Shown: piece after piece, positions 41,672 through 50,592 of the stretch
Numbering within the stretch: position 1 is the stretch's first letter
Layout of the letters: each line of letters begins with the position of its first letter
NCBI RefSeq assembly: GCF_902158555.1
Contig: NZ_CABGGS010000012.1
Coordinates: forward strand, 544,880-608,879
Origin: Klebsiella spallanzanii
Lineage (GTDB): Bacteria; Pseudomonadota; Gammaproteobacteria; Enterobacterales; Enterobacteriaceae
DNA: 64,000 nucleotides
Direction of reading: 5' to 3'
Translations under genes and position numbers: made by a program
The notes under the pieces: generated by a model
What the model was told of the DNA's origin: nothing
The model's input: only the letters and a program-made list of their open reading frames with translations
Databases searched by the model: none

Positions 41672-43002
41672 TTGGCGATTCCTTCCTGTTTAAGTGACGC
41701 ACCCGGCGTCGAGGTGTTAGGCGTGTTGCTGCTACCTGCAGGACGAGCGGTAACAGAAGGCAAGCTGAAAAGCAGTCCAACGGCGATAAGCAGGGCGGCA
41801 ACCAGTACGGTCATTCCTGCTGTTTGCGAGAACGTCACCGTTAACAGCCCGACGAGGTACGGACCGATAAAGCCGCCGATGTTGCCCAGGGCGTTGATCG
41901 TGCCGCGCACGCCGCCCAGAACGTTGGGGGCGAAGAGTAATGGCGGCAGCGTCCAGAATGGACCGGCATAGGCTTGCAGGAAGAATCCGCAAATGACCAT
42001 CATGCCGTAGGCGAGCCAGACGTTATCTTTCAGTAATAAGGAGAGGGCGAGGCAGACCGCGAAACCCAGCAGAGGAATAGCCGTGTAAAGGCGGCGATTC
42101 ATCGTTTTATCACACCATTTGGCGATGTAATACTGACCGATAATGCACAGAACGTAAGGCGCCGCGGTGAGTACCCCAACGATGGTCATGCCGCTGCCGG
42201 TCAGGTGTTTAATCAGATTTGGCATCCACAGCGCGAAGCCATAGAATCCGACCTGTACGAAGAAATAGATACCGACAAGCTTCCACAGGTTGATGCTTTT
42301 TAATACGCTGCGAATGCTGCTTTGCTCTCCGCCAATACTCAACGCGCGATCGGCCAGCAATTTTTGTTCGATCCAGGCGCGCTCTTTCGGATCCAGCCAC
42401 TTTGCCTGATGCGGGTGATCGGAAACCAAAGGTAGCCAGACAAAGAGCAGTCCCAGAGAGAGCAAGCCTTCGATGATAAACATCTCCCGCCAGCCGTAGG
42501 TTTCAATAAGCCAGCCGGAAAGCGGCCCGGTAATAATAGAGGCGACGGCCAGGTTCATCTGGAAATAAGCGATAGCCCTGGCGCGCTCCTCATTTGGGAA
42601 CCAGTGGCCAATCAGCGCCAGAATGGCGGGATACACAGCACCTTCCGCCACGCCGAGCACAAAGCGGATAATCAACAACTGCGTCGGTGTCTGAACAAAA
42701 CCGGTCAGCAGGGCAAAGCCACCCCAGGCGACGATTGTCCAGGCAATTAACTTCTTGGCGCTTAGCCGCTCGGCTATCTGACCGCCGGGAATTTGCAGGA
42801 AGATATAACCAATAAAGAAGATCCCGGCGACCAGACCGGCAAAAGAAGCCGTCATGCCTAAATCTTCATCCATGCCGCCTGCGATCCCAATGGCGATATT
42901 GGTCCTGTCCATATAGGCCACGATATAAACGAGGATCGTGGCTGGAATAATATGCAGCCAGCGCCCTCGTGTGGTCGGTTTCTCTATTTCAATGCTCATC
43001 AT
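41668..43002 (-). CDS. MFS transporter (ACS family), probable sugar-acid importer
   Basis: Encodes 444 residues with about 12 membrane segments. The family motif VAYMDRTNIAIGIAGGM is in the first segment, and VLGVAEGAVYPAILALIGHWF lies in segment 4-5. The C-terminus is a short Ser/Thr/Pro-rich tail. It is the first gene of the minus-strand unit and probably imports the substrate of the dehydratase. ATG 43002 and the adjacent ATG 42999 both lie close to an AGGGATG ribosome site; the choice is not decisive. Confidence 0.82.
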   Translation of the reverse strand: MMSIEIEKPTTRGRWLHIIPATILVYIVAYMDRTNIAIGIAGGMDEDLGMTASFAGLVAGIFFIGYIFLQIPGGQIAERLSAKKLIAWTIVAWGGFALLTGFVQTPTQLLIIRFVLGVAEGAVYPAILALIGHWFPNEERARAIAYFQMNLAVASIITGPLSGWLIETYGWREMFIIEGLLSLGLLFVWLPLVSDHPHQAKWLDPKERAWIEQKLLADRALSIGGEQSSIRSVLKSINLWKLVGIYFFVQVGFYGFALWMPNLIKHLTGSGMTIVGVLTAAPYVLCIIGQYYIAKWCDKTMNRRLYTAIPLLGFAVCLALSLLLKDNVWLAYGMMVICGFFLQAYAGPFWTLPPLLFAPNVLGGVRGTINALGNIGGFIGPYLVGLLTVTFSQTAGMTVLVAALLIAVGLLFSLPSVTARPAGSSNTPNTSTPGASLKQEGIAK

Positions 43003-43341
43003 TGCATCCCTTTAGTATCAAAAAATTATGTTCTGTATGTGGAACTATTGTTCTGTATATTGATACTATGCCGACGTATTCATACAGCGTCAATTCCATA
43101 CTCTAAGGAAGGTTATATTTTGTGATTTGCTTCAAAAATGAACGGAAATAAGGTGAGAAAGAGCGGGTAACCCAATGGAAACTGCTCATTGGTCTAATAC
43201 ATAGCCAAAATTGTGCGCTGCCTCACAGGATAAAATTATGCTCTCACCTGGTCATTGTGCGTTCAGAGTAAACAGCATTAAATTCTTTATGTGGAATTTG
43301 TGTTCTGTATATTGAACTTTAATGCTTTTTAAGGAGAAACA
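43003..43341. promoter_or_regulatory. Divergent promoter region with two pairs of 16-bp palindromes
   Basis: Between the MFS gene and the dehydrogenase gene a GTTC-N8-GAAC pattern appears in tandem near each end. Left pair: GTTCTGTATGTGGAAC (43030-43045) and GTTCTGTATATTGATAC (43050-43066). Right pair: ATTCTTTATGTGGAAT (43282-43297) and GTTCTGTATATTGAAC (43302-43317). Copies within each pair are 20 bp apart, and the two pairs are 252 bp apart in the same orientation. They are good candidate operators for the IclR regulator at 38208; a tetramer could bridge both promoters. Function is inference, the repeats are visible. Confidence 0.7.
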
Positions 43342-44451
43342 ATGGTTACTACCGCGATCTTTCCGTCACGATATGTTCAGGGTAAAGGGGCGTTGACAAC
43401 GCATCTTCCGCAGGAATTGGCCGCACTCGGTCATAAGGCGCTGATTTTGCAGGATCCTGTTGTTCACAGCACCTACCGGGATGCGGTTGCAACAGCACTG
43501 CACGGGGTGATTGAATTTGATATCGAAGTGTTCAGTAGCGAGTGCAGTGATGAGGAAATTGCTCGCATCTCCGCACGTGCGCAGGAAATTGGCGCCGATG
43601 TGATTGTTGGTATGGGGGGTGGGAAAACCCTGGATACGGCAAAAGCAACCGGCGCCAGCCTGCGGCTGCCTATTGCCGTGGTTCCTACTCTGGCCTCAAC
43701 GGATGCGCCGTGCAGTTCACTGGTTGTTATCTATACGCCAGAAGGGAAATTCAAACGCTACCTGATGATTCCACGTAACCCGACGCTTGTGCTGGTGGAC
43801 AGCAGTATTATTGCTGCCGCGCCGGTACGCTTTTTGGTTTCCGGGATAGGCGATGCGCTGGCAACCTGGTTTGAAGCGGAAGATTGCCGCATCAAAGGGG
43901 CCGGCAATATGACCACCAGGCCAGGACCGATGACCGCATTTGAGCTGGCGCGCTTTTGCTACACCACCTTAATGCGCTATGGGCGCCTGGCGAAGCTTGC
44001 CTGTGAACAACATCAGGTTACTCCGGCGCTCGAACATGTTATCGAAGCGAATACGCTATTATCCGGGCTCGGTTTTGAAAGCGGTGGGCTGGCGGCGGCG
44101 CACGCTATTCATAATGGTCTGACGGTACTGCCCGCCACGCACAAATACTGGCATGGGGAAAAGGTTGCGTTTGGCACGCTGGCAATGCTTATGCTCACCG
44201 ATAGAGCGCCTGAGCTTATCGAGGAGGTTTATCGATTTTGTGAAGATATAGGCTTGCCCACCACGCTGGCGGATATCGGTCTGGCTGGCGTTAGCGATGA
44301 TGAACTGCTGGCCGTTGCCAGGGCGTCTTGTCAAACTGGGGAAACGATGCACAACGAGCCGTTTACCATTACGCCGGAGGCCGTTCAGGCGGCATTGCGG
44401 GCCGCCGATGCTGTTGGGCAGGCGCGGAAAAAGATCGATCTTGCAGGTTAA
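43342..44451 (+). CDS. GldA-like iron/zinc-dependent alcohol dehydrogenase
   Basis: Encodes 369 residues of the glycerol-dehydrogenase branch of family III alcohol dehydrogenases. The nucleotide loop GGGKTLDTAK is at 92-101; probable metal ligands are Asp171 (SGIGDALATWFEAE), His254 (AAAHAIHNGL) and His271 (YWHGEKVAFG). It shares an operator-bearing region with the sugar-acid genes, so it likely oxidises or reduces an intermediate of that pathway; glycerol itself is only one possibility. AAGGAG lies 7 bases before ATG 43342. Confidence 0.82.
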   Translation: MVTTAIFPSRYVQGKGALTTHLPQELAALGHKALILQDPVVHSTYRDAVATALHGVIEFDIEVFSSECSDEEIARISARAQEIGADVIVGMGGGKTLDTAKATGASLRLPIAVVPTLASTDAPCSSLVVIYTPEGKFKRYLMIPRNPTLVLVDSSIIAAAPVRFLVSGIGDALATWFEAEDCRIKGAGNMTTRPGPMTAFELARFCYTTLMRYGRLAKLACEQHQVTPALEHVIEANTLLSGLGFESGGLAAAHAIHNGLTVLPATHKYWHGEKVAFGTLAMLMLTDRAPELIEEVYRFCEDIGLPTTLADIGLAGVSDDELLAVARASCQTGETMHNEPFTITPEAVQAALRAADAVGQARKKIDLAG

Positions 44452-44472
44452 TGTGAGCCTGTAAATAAAAAA

Positions 44473-44504
44473 CGGCAGCCGGAACTTTCAACTTCTGTCT
44501 GCCG
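44473..44504. terminator. Weak hairpin after the dehydrogenase gene
   Basis: Inverted hexamers CGGCAG (44473-44478) and CTGCCG (44499-44504) enclose a 20-nt loop, preceded by a run of A. It would be T-tailed only on the minus strand. A possible weak terminator; not compelling. Confidence 0.3.
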
Positions 44505-44608
44505 CTATCGTGAATGTTTTAACGTCGCGATTTCAGAAAAATGCATGGGGGGTGCTCAGGACTACCGGGTTTATACTTCCGCTATCGCAGGGATTAGCGG
44601 ATAGAAAA

Positions 44609-46111
44609 ATGAAAAATGCTAAGTGGCTTTTTTTGTCAATCATGCTGGCGTTTACCGGTGTGCCAATATTAACGCACGTTGTCGCTCTGGTACTGGCGAT
44701 GGTCGGCGGCGGCCTGGCGCTGGTTGCTGGTCTATTTGGCGAATCGCAGATAGTTGCCACGGCGATTCTTTATCTGGTGTTCGCGGCGGGCGCGGCGCTG
44801 ATGTTTGCTGGTGGTCGGGTATGGGCAGATAAAAGCGAGTCGGCATCGCTGGCCGGGTGGCGTCAGAGCCTCTTATTATTGCCTGCGCTGATGGCGCTTT
44901 TGACCTGGATTATCATGCTGCAGCGGGCTGGGCTGAGCTTTCAGCGCCTGAATTTTATCTGGATGTCTACGTCCCTGCTTCCGTGGTTTGGCATGAGCGT
45001 GGTATCGGCTCTGACCGACTGGTACTGGGGAATCGTTGTGTTACCCGTTGGCTCTCAGCTCTGCTTTACGCTGGGATATTACTGGCCGCACCGGCGTTCT
45101 CCCATCGTCAGAGGCGCATATATCTGCCGTAGCATTATGTTGTCGATAATCGCGCTACTGGTGGCATATGCTGCCTGGCAGGCATGGCTACGTGAGGAAA
45201 AGTACCCTTCTGTCAGCAGAAACAATAGCGTTCTCGAATCGATTAACACGGGCGATTACGCGCCGGGAAGCCGCAGTAAACTGACCCCTTTGCAAGGGCC
45301 GCCGCAATTACGCTTCACGAAAAACTGGCCGCGAATGGCCGGGGCGACAGCGGCCTATCCGCTGTATGCGTCGGCATTTTATGCGCTGAATACCTTTCCC
45401 GCTGAGTTTTCCATCAGGGACTCTTTATACGAGACCCGTACGCCGTCTGCTTACAGCAACATTATTGATAACGAAGCTGATATTATTTTCGTCGCTCAGC
45501 CTTCCTCCGGGCAGAAACAGCGCGCGCAGGATGCGGGCGTCAAGCTCATCTATACCCCCTTCGCCCGCGAAGCCTTTGTGTTTATTGCTAATCAAAATAA
45601 CCCGGTCCAGTCGCTTAGCGAGGAGCAAATCCGCACTATTTTTAGCGGCAAAATTACCCGCTGGAACGAGGTCGGTGGTGCAGATAAAGCCATTCAGCCC
45701 TGGCAACGTCCGGAGGACTCGGGTAGCCAGACGGTGATGCTGGCGAAGGTCATGCGTGGGGAACCGATGCTGCCGCCAAAAGAAACTGAATTTGCTTCGG
45801 CAATGGAAGGCGTGATCCATGAAGTGGCCGAATACCAGAATACGCGTGGGGCGATTGGTTACACCTTCCGCTACTACGCGACGCAAATGAACAGCAATAA
45901 AAATATCAAACTGCTGTCCATCAACGGCATTGCGCCGACGGTTGAAAATATTCGTAACGGCAGTTACCCGTACACGGTTGATGTTTATATGGTCACCCGA
46001 GAACATGCCTCGACGGAAACGCAAAAGCTGGTGGCATGGTTTTTAAGCCCTCAGGGGCAGCGGCTGGTGCAGGATGTCGGCTATGTGCCGTTGTATCCGG
46101 CAGCAAAATAA
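44609..46111 (+). CDS. Multi-spanning membrane protein with a C-terminal PstS-like binding domain
   Basis: Encodes 500 residues from ATG 44609. The first ~195 residues have about six hydrophobic segments (first at 7-29). After a linker with DYAPGSRSKLTPL, residues about 240-495 form a phosphate-binding-protein-like (PBP) domain with FSGKITRWNEVGGADKAI, RPEDSGSQTVMLAK and PYTVDVYMVTREH. The domain belongs to the PstS-type superfamily, but no ABC genes lie nearby, so a sensor or anchored scavenger is possible. I prefer ATG 44609 (MKNAKWLFLSIMLAFTG) over the in-frame 44510 because the paralogue starts equivalently. Function unknown. Confidence 0.7.
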   Translation: MKNAKWLFLSIMLAFTGVPILTHVVALVLAMVGGGLALVAGLFGESQIVATAILYLVFAAGAALMFAGGRVWADKSESASLAGWRQSLLLLPALMALLTWIIMLQRAGLSFQRLNFIWMSTSLLPWFGMSVVSALTDWYWGIVVLPVGSQLCFTLGYYWPHRRSPIVRGAYICRSIMLSIIALLVAYAAWQAWLREEKYPSVSRNNSVLESINTGDYAPGSRSKLTPLQGPPQLRFTKNWPRMAGATAAYPLYASAFYALNTFPAEFSIRDSLYETRTPSAYSNIIDNEADIIFVAQPSSGQKQRAQDAGVKLIYTPFAREAFVFIANQNNPVQSLSEEQIRTIFSGKITRWNEVGGADKAIQPWQRPEDSGSQTVMLAKVMRGEPMLPPKETEFASAMEGVIHEVAEYQNTRGAIGYTFRYYATQMNSNKNIKLLSINGIAPTVENIRNGSYPYTVDVYMVTREHASTETQKLVAWFLSPQGQRLVQDVGYVPLYPAAK

Positions 46112-46126
46112 AGGGATGTAAAAGAA

Positions 46127-47649
46127 GTGAAATACGGGTTGAGAACACTGGCGCTGGCATTTATCGGCGTGCCGCTCTGCGCGCATATTGTTATTTTTAT
46201 TTTAGTATTACTCGTTAACTCAGTTGCATATGTTTCATTCAAAATGCAGCTCGCATTAGGTGCGAATCTTTCAACTGAAGAGACTATGCAGTGGTTTATA
46301 TTTGCCCCTGGCTGCGTGGTGATGCTTATCGTCGGCTGGTTATGGGCGAGGTACACCAGACCCACGCTGAATATCCCTTCTCGCCACTGCTTGTTGTTGT
46401 TGCCTGCACTGTTGGCATTGACGGCGTGGGTGGCGATTATGCAGTACACGGGATACAGTTTCGTCAGCAAAGCCTATGCAAATCTCTTTTATTGGTCTCT
46501 TCCCTGGTGGGGAATCGATTTGCTTGCGCTGCTTTCTGGCTGGTATTGGGGGATGGTGCTGATTCCCGTGGGGACGCAAATTGGCTTCACGCTGGGATAT
46601 TCCTGGCGTAGCCGTCGGCAGCCTGTTTCTAAAAATGAGCGGCGTTACCGTTTGGGTGTGTTGATGGGGCTGGTGTTGCTGTGCCTGTTCGCGCTGTGGC
46701 AGGCGAAACAGCGTGCGGATAAGTACGTGCATATGGACAAACGGTTTAGCGTTCGTGAGGTCATTGATTCATTGGGTAAATATCGCCCGGATGTGTCTGG
46801 CAATAAGCTTATCCGCCTTCAGGCAAAAGCGCCGTTTCAGTTTAGTGAACATTGGCCGAGATGGGATGGCGCCACGGCGGCGTACCCTCTCTATGCTTCG
46901 GCTTTTTATGCGCTGAACACATTTCCCGATACAACCTCGTCTTACGACATTCGAAGCTGCTGCCTGAAAAATTCGCGAACGCCGATTGCGTATCAAAAAC
47001 TCATCGACAATAAAACCGATATTATTTTTGTCGCCCAGCCTCTGAAGGGCAGAAGAAACGCGCGCAAGAGGCTGGCGTTACGCTGACTTATACCCCTTTC
47101 GCTCGCGAAGCCTTCGTTTTTATTGTTAATGCCAATAATCCGGTGGAGTCGCTTACCGGGCAGCAGGTGCGCGATATCTTTAGCGGTAAAATTACCCGCT
47201 GGAGCGAGGTGGGCGGTAGCGATGAGCCGATACAGGTCTGGCAGCGTCCGGTGGATTCCGGTAGCCAGACGGTGATGTTGGCGAAAGTGATGAAGCAGAC
47301 GCCGATGCTACCGGCGAAGGAGACTGAGGTGGCAAGAGGCATGGGTAGAGTGATTCGCGAGGTCGCGGATTATCAAAATACGAATAGATCCATCGGTTAC
47401 ACCTTTCGTTATTACGCCACGCAGATGAATAGTGATAAGGGCATCAAGCTGCTGGCGATAAACGGTATTTATCCTTCGGAGCCGAATATTCGTAATGGAA
47501 GCTATCCGTACTCAACGGATGTTTATATGGTGACTCGCGAAAATCCAACGCCGGAAACGCAAAAAATTGTCGATTGGTTTATTAGCCCGCAGGGGCAACT
47601 GTTAGTGCAGAACGTCGGCTATGTGCCGCTGTATCCGATGACGGAATAA
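46127..47649 (+). pseudogene. Second membrane/PstS-like gene, interrupted by a one-base frameshift
   Basis: This is a tandem paralogue of the preceding gene. From GTG 46127 the frame encodes six membrane segments and the start of the binding domain (KTDIIFVAQP), then shifts near 47038-47042 and stops at 47084-47086. The rest continues in the next frame: after the shift the codons read YTPFAREAFVFIVN through FSGKITRWSEVGG to the stop at 47649. Inserting one T (CCTCTGAAG to CCTTCTGAAG) restores an uninterrupted 507-codon gene aligned to its neighbour. It may be a recent pseudogene, a programmed shift or a sequencing error. The intact version would overlap the next gene by one base. Confidence 0.8.
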
Positions 47650-48362
47650 TGAATCTCATGGAAGACGTAAAATTGTACGTGCAGCTGGCGGGCGTTGAGC
47701 CTTCTGGCGGCGCTGATATTTGTATCGCGCGGCGGGAATCTACCGCCTGGCATAAAGACATCGTGGCGGAGCTGATTAATCAGGTTTTAGATGACGCCGA
47801 AAAATTCGCGGGTGTACCGGGTCTGGAAGGGCTACGGGCATACGATGTCATGTTAGGAATTGGTTTAACATCCAGCGGCATCTGGCCGGGTTTTTCTCTG
47901 GATCCCAATACGATTAGCCGCATGAGCGACTGCGGCGCCGACTTAGATTTCGATCCTTATATTGAAAATGTGCCAACGCATACCTGTGACCGTGAAACTC
48001 ACGATGATTTCACGATAGTGTTTTCCGCGCTGGGTTTTCATCATCAGCGGGACGTTATCGCAATTCGTGGGCTGAGAGAGTACGCCAGCGTGGCGGATGT
48101 TTTCATCTTTCAGGTGTTTAAAGACGCCTTGAAATACCACAACGACAATAGCCTGCGGTTATTCAGAAAAAAGCAGTCGGAGCTGACGATATACGCCCGT
48201 TATTATCAGGCTGAAAGCTGTGGCGATGAAGGTTGTACGACATGTCATGAGTCGTGTACCCGGCCAGGCTTTCATCTGCCGAGTGATGTTTTTATCCGCC
48301 TCAATGCCGCCAATGCGCGCTTTCGGTATTGCCCGTTTGAAAAACGGCGGTTGTCGGTGTGA
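47649..48362 (+). CDS. Unknown protein with a cysteine-rich C-terminal segment
   Basis: Encodes 237 residues; I do not recognise the family. No signal peptide or membrane segment is evident. Notable pieces are RAYDVMLGIGLTSSGIWPGF and a C-terminal cluster CGDEGCTTCHESC that could bind a metal. It starts at an ATG overlapping the preceding stop (TAATG) and ends overlapping the next start (TGATG), so it is translated as part of the same operon. A second in-frame ATG at 47658 is an alternative start. Confidence 0.6.
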   Translation: MNLMEDVKLYVQLAGVEPSGGADICIARRESTAWHKDIVAELINQVLDDAEKFAGVPGLEGLRAYDVMLGIGLTSSGIWPGFSLDPNTISRMSDCGADLDFDPYIENVPTHTCDRETHDDFTIVFSALGFHHQRDVIAIRGLREYASVADVFIFQVFKDALKYHNDNSLRLFRKKQSELTIYARYYQAESCGDEGCTTCHESCTRPGFHLPSDVFIRLNAANARFRYCPFEKRRLSV

Positions 48363-48448
48363 TGAGATGGGGCATGGCGTTGATAATCGTCGCGGCGCTG
48401 ACGGCTTGCGACGATCGTGTCGAAAGCCGTTTTTTATTCAGAAAATAA
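48362..48448 (+). CDS. Tiny lipoprotein-like peptide
   Basis: A 28-codon frame from ATG 48362 to TAA 48446-48448. It reads MRWGMALIIVAALTAC then DDRVESRFLFRK: a positively charged start, a hydrophobic core and a lipobox LTAC with the cysteine at residue 16. A lipidated mature peptide of 13 residues would result; Asp at the +2 position would favour inner-membrane retention in E. coli rules. It overlaps the upstream stop (TGATG), consistent with translation coupling. No homologue is recognised; the call rests on the lipobox and coupling. Confidence 0.5.
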   Translation: MRWGMALIIVAALTACDDRVESRFLFRK

Positions 48449-48491
48449 GCGTGGAGCGTTACCGCATAACTACCGACATGCCCGCGCGGTT

Positions 48492-50000
48492 TTACGACGC
48501 CAGCGACAGCTCAGACTTTCCCGCGTGCTGCGCCAGCCATTCGCTGATGCGGGCCTGCTGTTCGGCCGTTAGCCACATTCCTTGCTTAGTCCGCCGCCAT
48601 ATCGCATCGTCCAGGGTTCGCACCCATTCATGTTCGACCAGGTATTTAAGTTCGGCTTCGAAAAATTCATGGCCGAAGTTTTCGCCCAGATCGTCTAATG
48701 ATGCGGCTTCACCAAGGATCCACTCGCTATTGCTGCCATAGGTGCGGGCATAATGGCGGGCCATCGATTCGCTAATAAACGGGAAGCGACGACGCAGTTT
48801 AGCCGCATAGTCATCACGGTCGCCGTTGATATCGCCGCCGGGCAGGATTGCGGTTTTGGTCCATGCCGGGCCGATGCCTTTGTAGTAAGGCGTCAGTTTC
48901 TCCAGCGCGTGTTCGGCCAGTTTACGATAGGTGGTGAGCTTACCGCCAAACACCGACAGCAGCGGAGCCTGTCCGTTCACATCATGAATATCAAGGGTGT
49001 AATCGCGGGTGATCGCCTGCGGTGAGTCGGATTCGTCATCGCATAGTGGGCGCACGCCAGAGTAGGTCCAGACAATATCGTCCCGAGTCAGCGTCTTTTT
49101 AAAGTGCGCGTTATAGACGTTCAGCAGGTAGTTAACCTCTTTGTCATCGATAGCCACGGCTTTCGGGTCGCCTTTATATTCCACGTCGGTGGTGCCGATG
49201 ATAGAGAATTCATCCATCCACGGGATCACGAACACAATGCGTTTGTCTTCGTTTTGCAGGATGTAGGCCTGCTTCTGCGTATGTACACGCGGAACGACAA
49301 TATGGCTGCCTTTAATCAGGCGGATGCCGTATGGCGATGGCAGATGCATACCGTCATCGAAGAATTGTTTGACCCACGGTCCAGTGGCGTTCACCAGGCC
49401 GCGTGCCTGCCAGGTAAACTTCTCTCCGGTATCGATATCTTCTGCTTCGACGACCCACAAACCATTTTCACGTTTCGCCGAGGTGGCGCGGGTACGCGTG
49501 CGAACTTCTCCACCTTTACGTACCACCATCTGGGCATTAGCCAGCACCAGCCGCGCATCGTCGACCCAGCAGTCGGAATATTCGAAACCGCGCACGATTT
49601 CAGGTTTTAGTACCGATTCTGTGCCAAAACGCAACCCGGTTGAGCTGGGTAAACTGGTACGTTTGCCCAGATGATCGTACATAAACAAGCCAATACGGAT
49701 TATCCATGCCGGGCGCAGGTGCGGGCGATGCGGTAAACGAAAGCGCATCGGGAAGGCGATGTGCGGAGCCATTTTTAACAACACTTCTCGCTCGGCCAGC
49801 GCTTCGCTTACCAGGCGGAATTCGTAGTGTTCAAGGTAACGCAGCCCGCCGTGAATCAGCTTTGAGCTAGCGCTGGATGTGGCGCAGGCCAGGTCGTTTG
49901 CCTCCAGCATCAACACGGATAAACCACGCCCTGCGGCGTCTGCCGCGATACCGGCACCGTTGATGCCTCCCCCTATCACAATCAGATCTTTGGTTTCCAC
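48492..50000 (-). CDS. glpD: GlpD, aerobic glycerol-3-phosphate dehydrogenase
   Basis: Encodes 502 residues (E. coli 501). The FAD-binding motif LIVIGGGINGAGIAADAAGR is at the N-terminus, and FGGKLTTYRKLAEHALEK is conserved. The membrane-associated flavoenzyme oxidises glycerol-3-phosphate to dihydroxyacetone phosphate and feeds quinones. The start is probably GTG 50000 (giving METKDLIV as in E. coli) with AAGAGG 8 bases upstream; GTG 50009 lies directly against that site. A GlpR operator lies upstream. Confidence 0.96.
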   Translation of the reverse strand: METKDLIVIGGGINGAGIAADAAGRGLSVLMLEANDLACATSSASSKLIHGGLRYLEHYEFRLVSEALAEREVLLKMAPHIAFPMRFRLPHRPHLRPAWIIRIGLFMYDHLGKRTSLPSSTGLRFGTESVLKPEIVRGFEYSDCWVDDARLVLANAQMVVRKGGEVRTRTRATSAKRENGLWVVEAEDIDTGEKFTWQARGLVNATGPWVKQFFDDGMHLPSPYGIRLIKGSHIVVPRVHTQKQAYILQNEDKRIVFVIPWMDEFSIIGTTDVEYKGDPKAVAIDDKEVNYLLNVYNAHFKKTLTRDDIVWTYSGVRPLCDDESDSPQAITRDYTLDIHDVNGQAPLLSVFGGKLTTYRKLAEHALEKLTPYYKGIGPAWTKTAILPGGDINGDRDDYAAKLRRRFPFISESMARHYARTYGSNSEWILGEAASLDDLGENFGHEFFEAELKYLVEHEWVRTLDDAIWRRTKQGMWLTAEQQARISEWLAQHAGKSELSLAS

Positions 50001-50036
50001 GCTCGCCACCTCTTACACTTTCGTTTAAGCTCATAA

Positions 50037-50056
50037 ATGTTCGATATCGCTCAATA
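50037..50056 (-). promoter_or_regulatory. GlpR operator upstream of glpD
   Basis: ATGTTCGATATCGCTCAATA closely fits the GlpR consensus (ATGTTCG-ATATCG-A/C-ACAT type), with a perfect left half. It is 36 bases before the glpD start in the glpD-glpE gap. The repressor is encoded at 51443. GlpR dissociates on binding glycerol-3-phosphate. Confidence 0.7.
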
Positions 50057-50204
50057 TAGCAAATAATCGCGCCATTGGTAACATCAAAAAAACATTTCAG
50101 AGTGATGCGTGTAACATATTGGCGTTTATTTAGCGCCAGGCTGTACACTAGACGCTAAAATCCGCGGCGTTTTGCCACCTGCCTGTAGATAAAGAAGAGA
50201 GTAT

Positions 50205-50534
50205 ATGGATCACTTTGAGTGTATTAACGTAGAAGAAGCTCACCAAAAAATGCACCAGAAGACGGCGGTGCTGGTGGATATACGCGACCCGCAAAGCTAC
50301 GCGATGGGCCATACGCCGGGCGCATTCCATCTGACCAACGATACCCTGGGCGCGTTTATGCGCGACAACGATTTTGATACGGCCGTCATGGTGATGTGCT
50401 ATCACGGTAATAGCAGTAAAGGCGCTGCGCAGTATCTGCTGCAGCAGGGTTATGACAAGGTTTACAGCGTAGATGGCGGGTTTGACGCCTGGCATCGGCA
50501 TTTTCCGGCGGAAGTCGCGCATGGTGTGATGTAG
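50205..50534 (+). CDS. glpE: GlpE, thiosulfate sulfurtransferase
   Basis: Encodes 109 residues, a single rhodanese domain like E. coli GlpE (108). The active-site loop is [10 protein letters not shown] with the nucleophile Cys65. It transfers sulfur from thiosulfate to cyanide or thiols in vitro. First gene of glpEGR, divergent from glpD. Confidence 0.95.
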   Translation: MDHFECINVEEAHQKMHQKTAVLVDIRDPQSYAMGHTPGAFHLTNDTLGAFMRDNDFDTAVMVMCYHGNSSKGAAQYLLQQGYDKVYSVDGGFDAWHRHFPAEVAHGVM

Positions 50535-50592
50535 GCGTTAGCGCGCCATGCGCTATAATGTCTCCCTTTGTGTGGAATAAGCGATCCGCTGC

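Noticed and set aside
44609..47649. Phosphate ABC transporter operon
   Set aside because: Although the C-terminal domains resemble PstS, there are no PstC/A/B genes nearby and the proteins are membrane-anchored by several segments.
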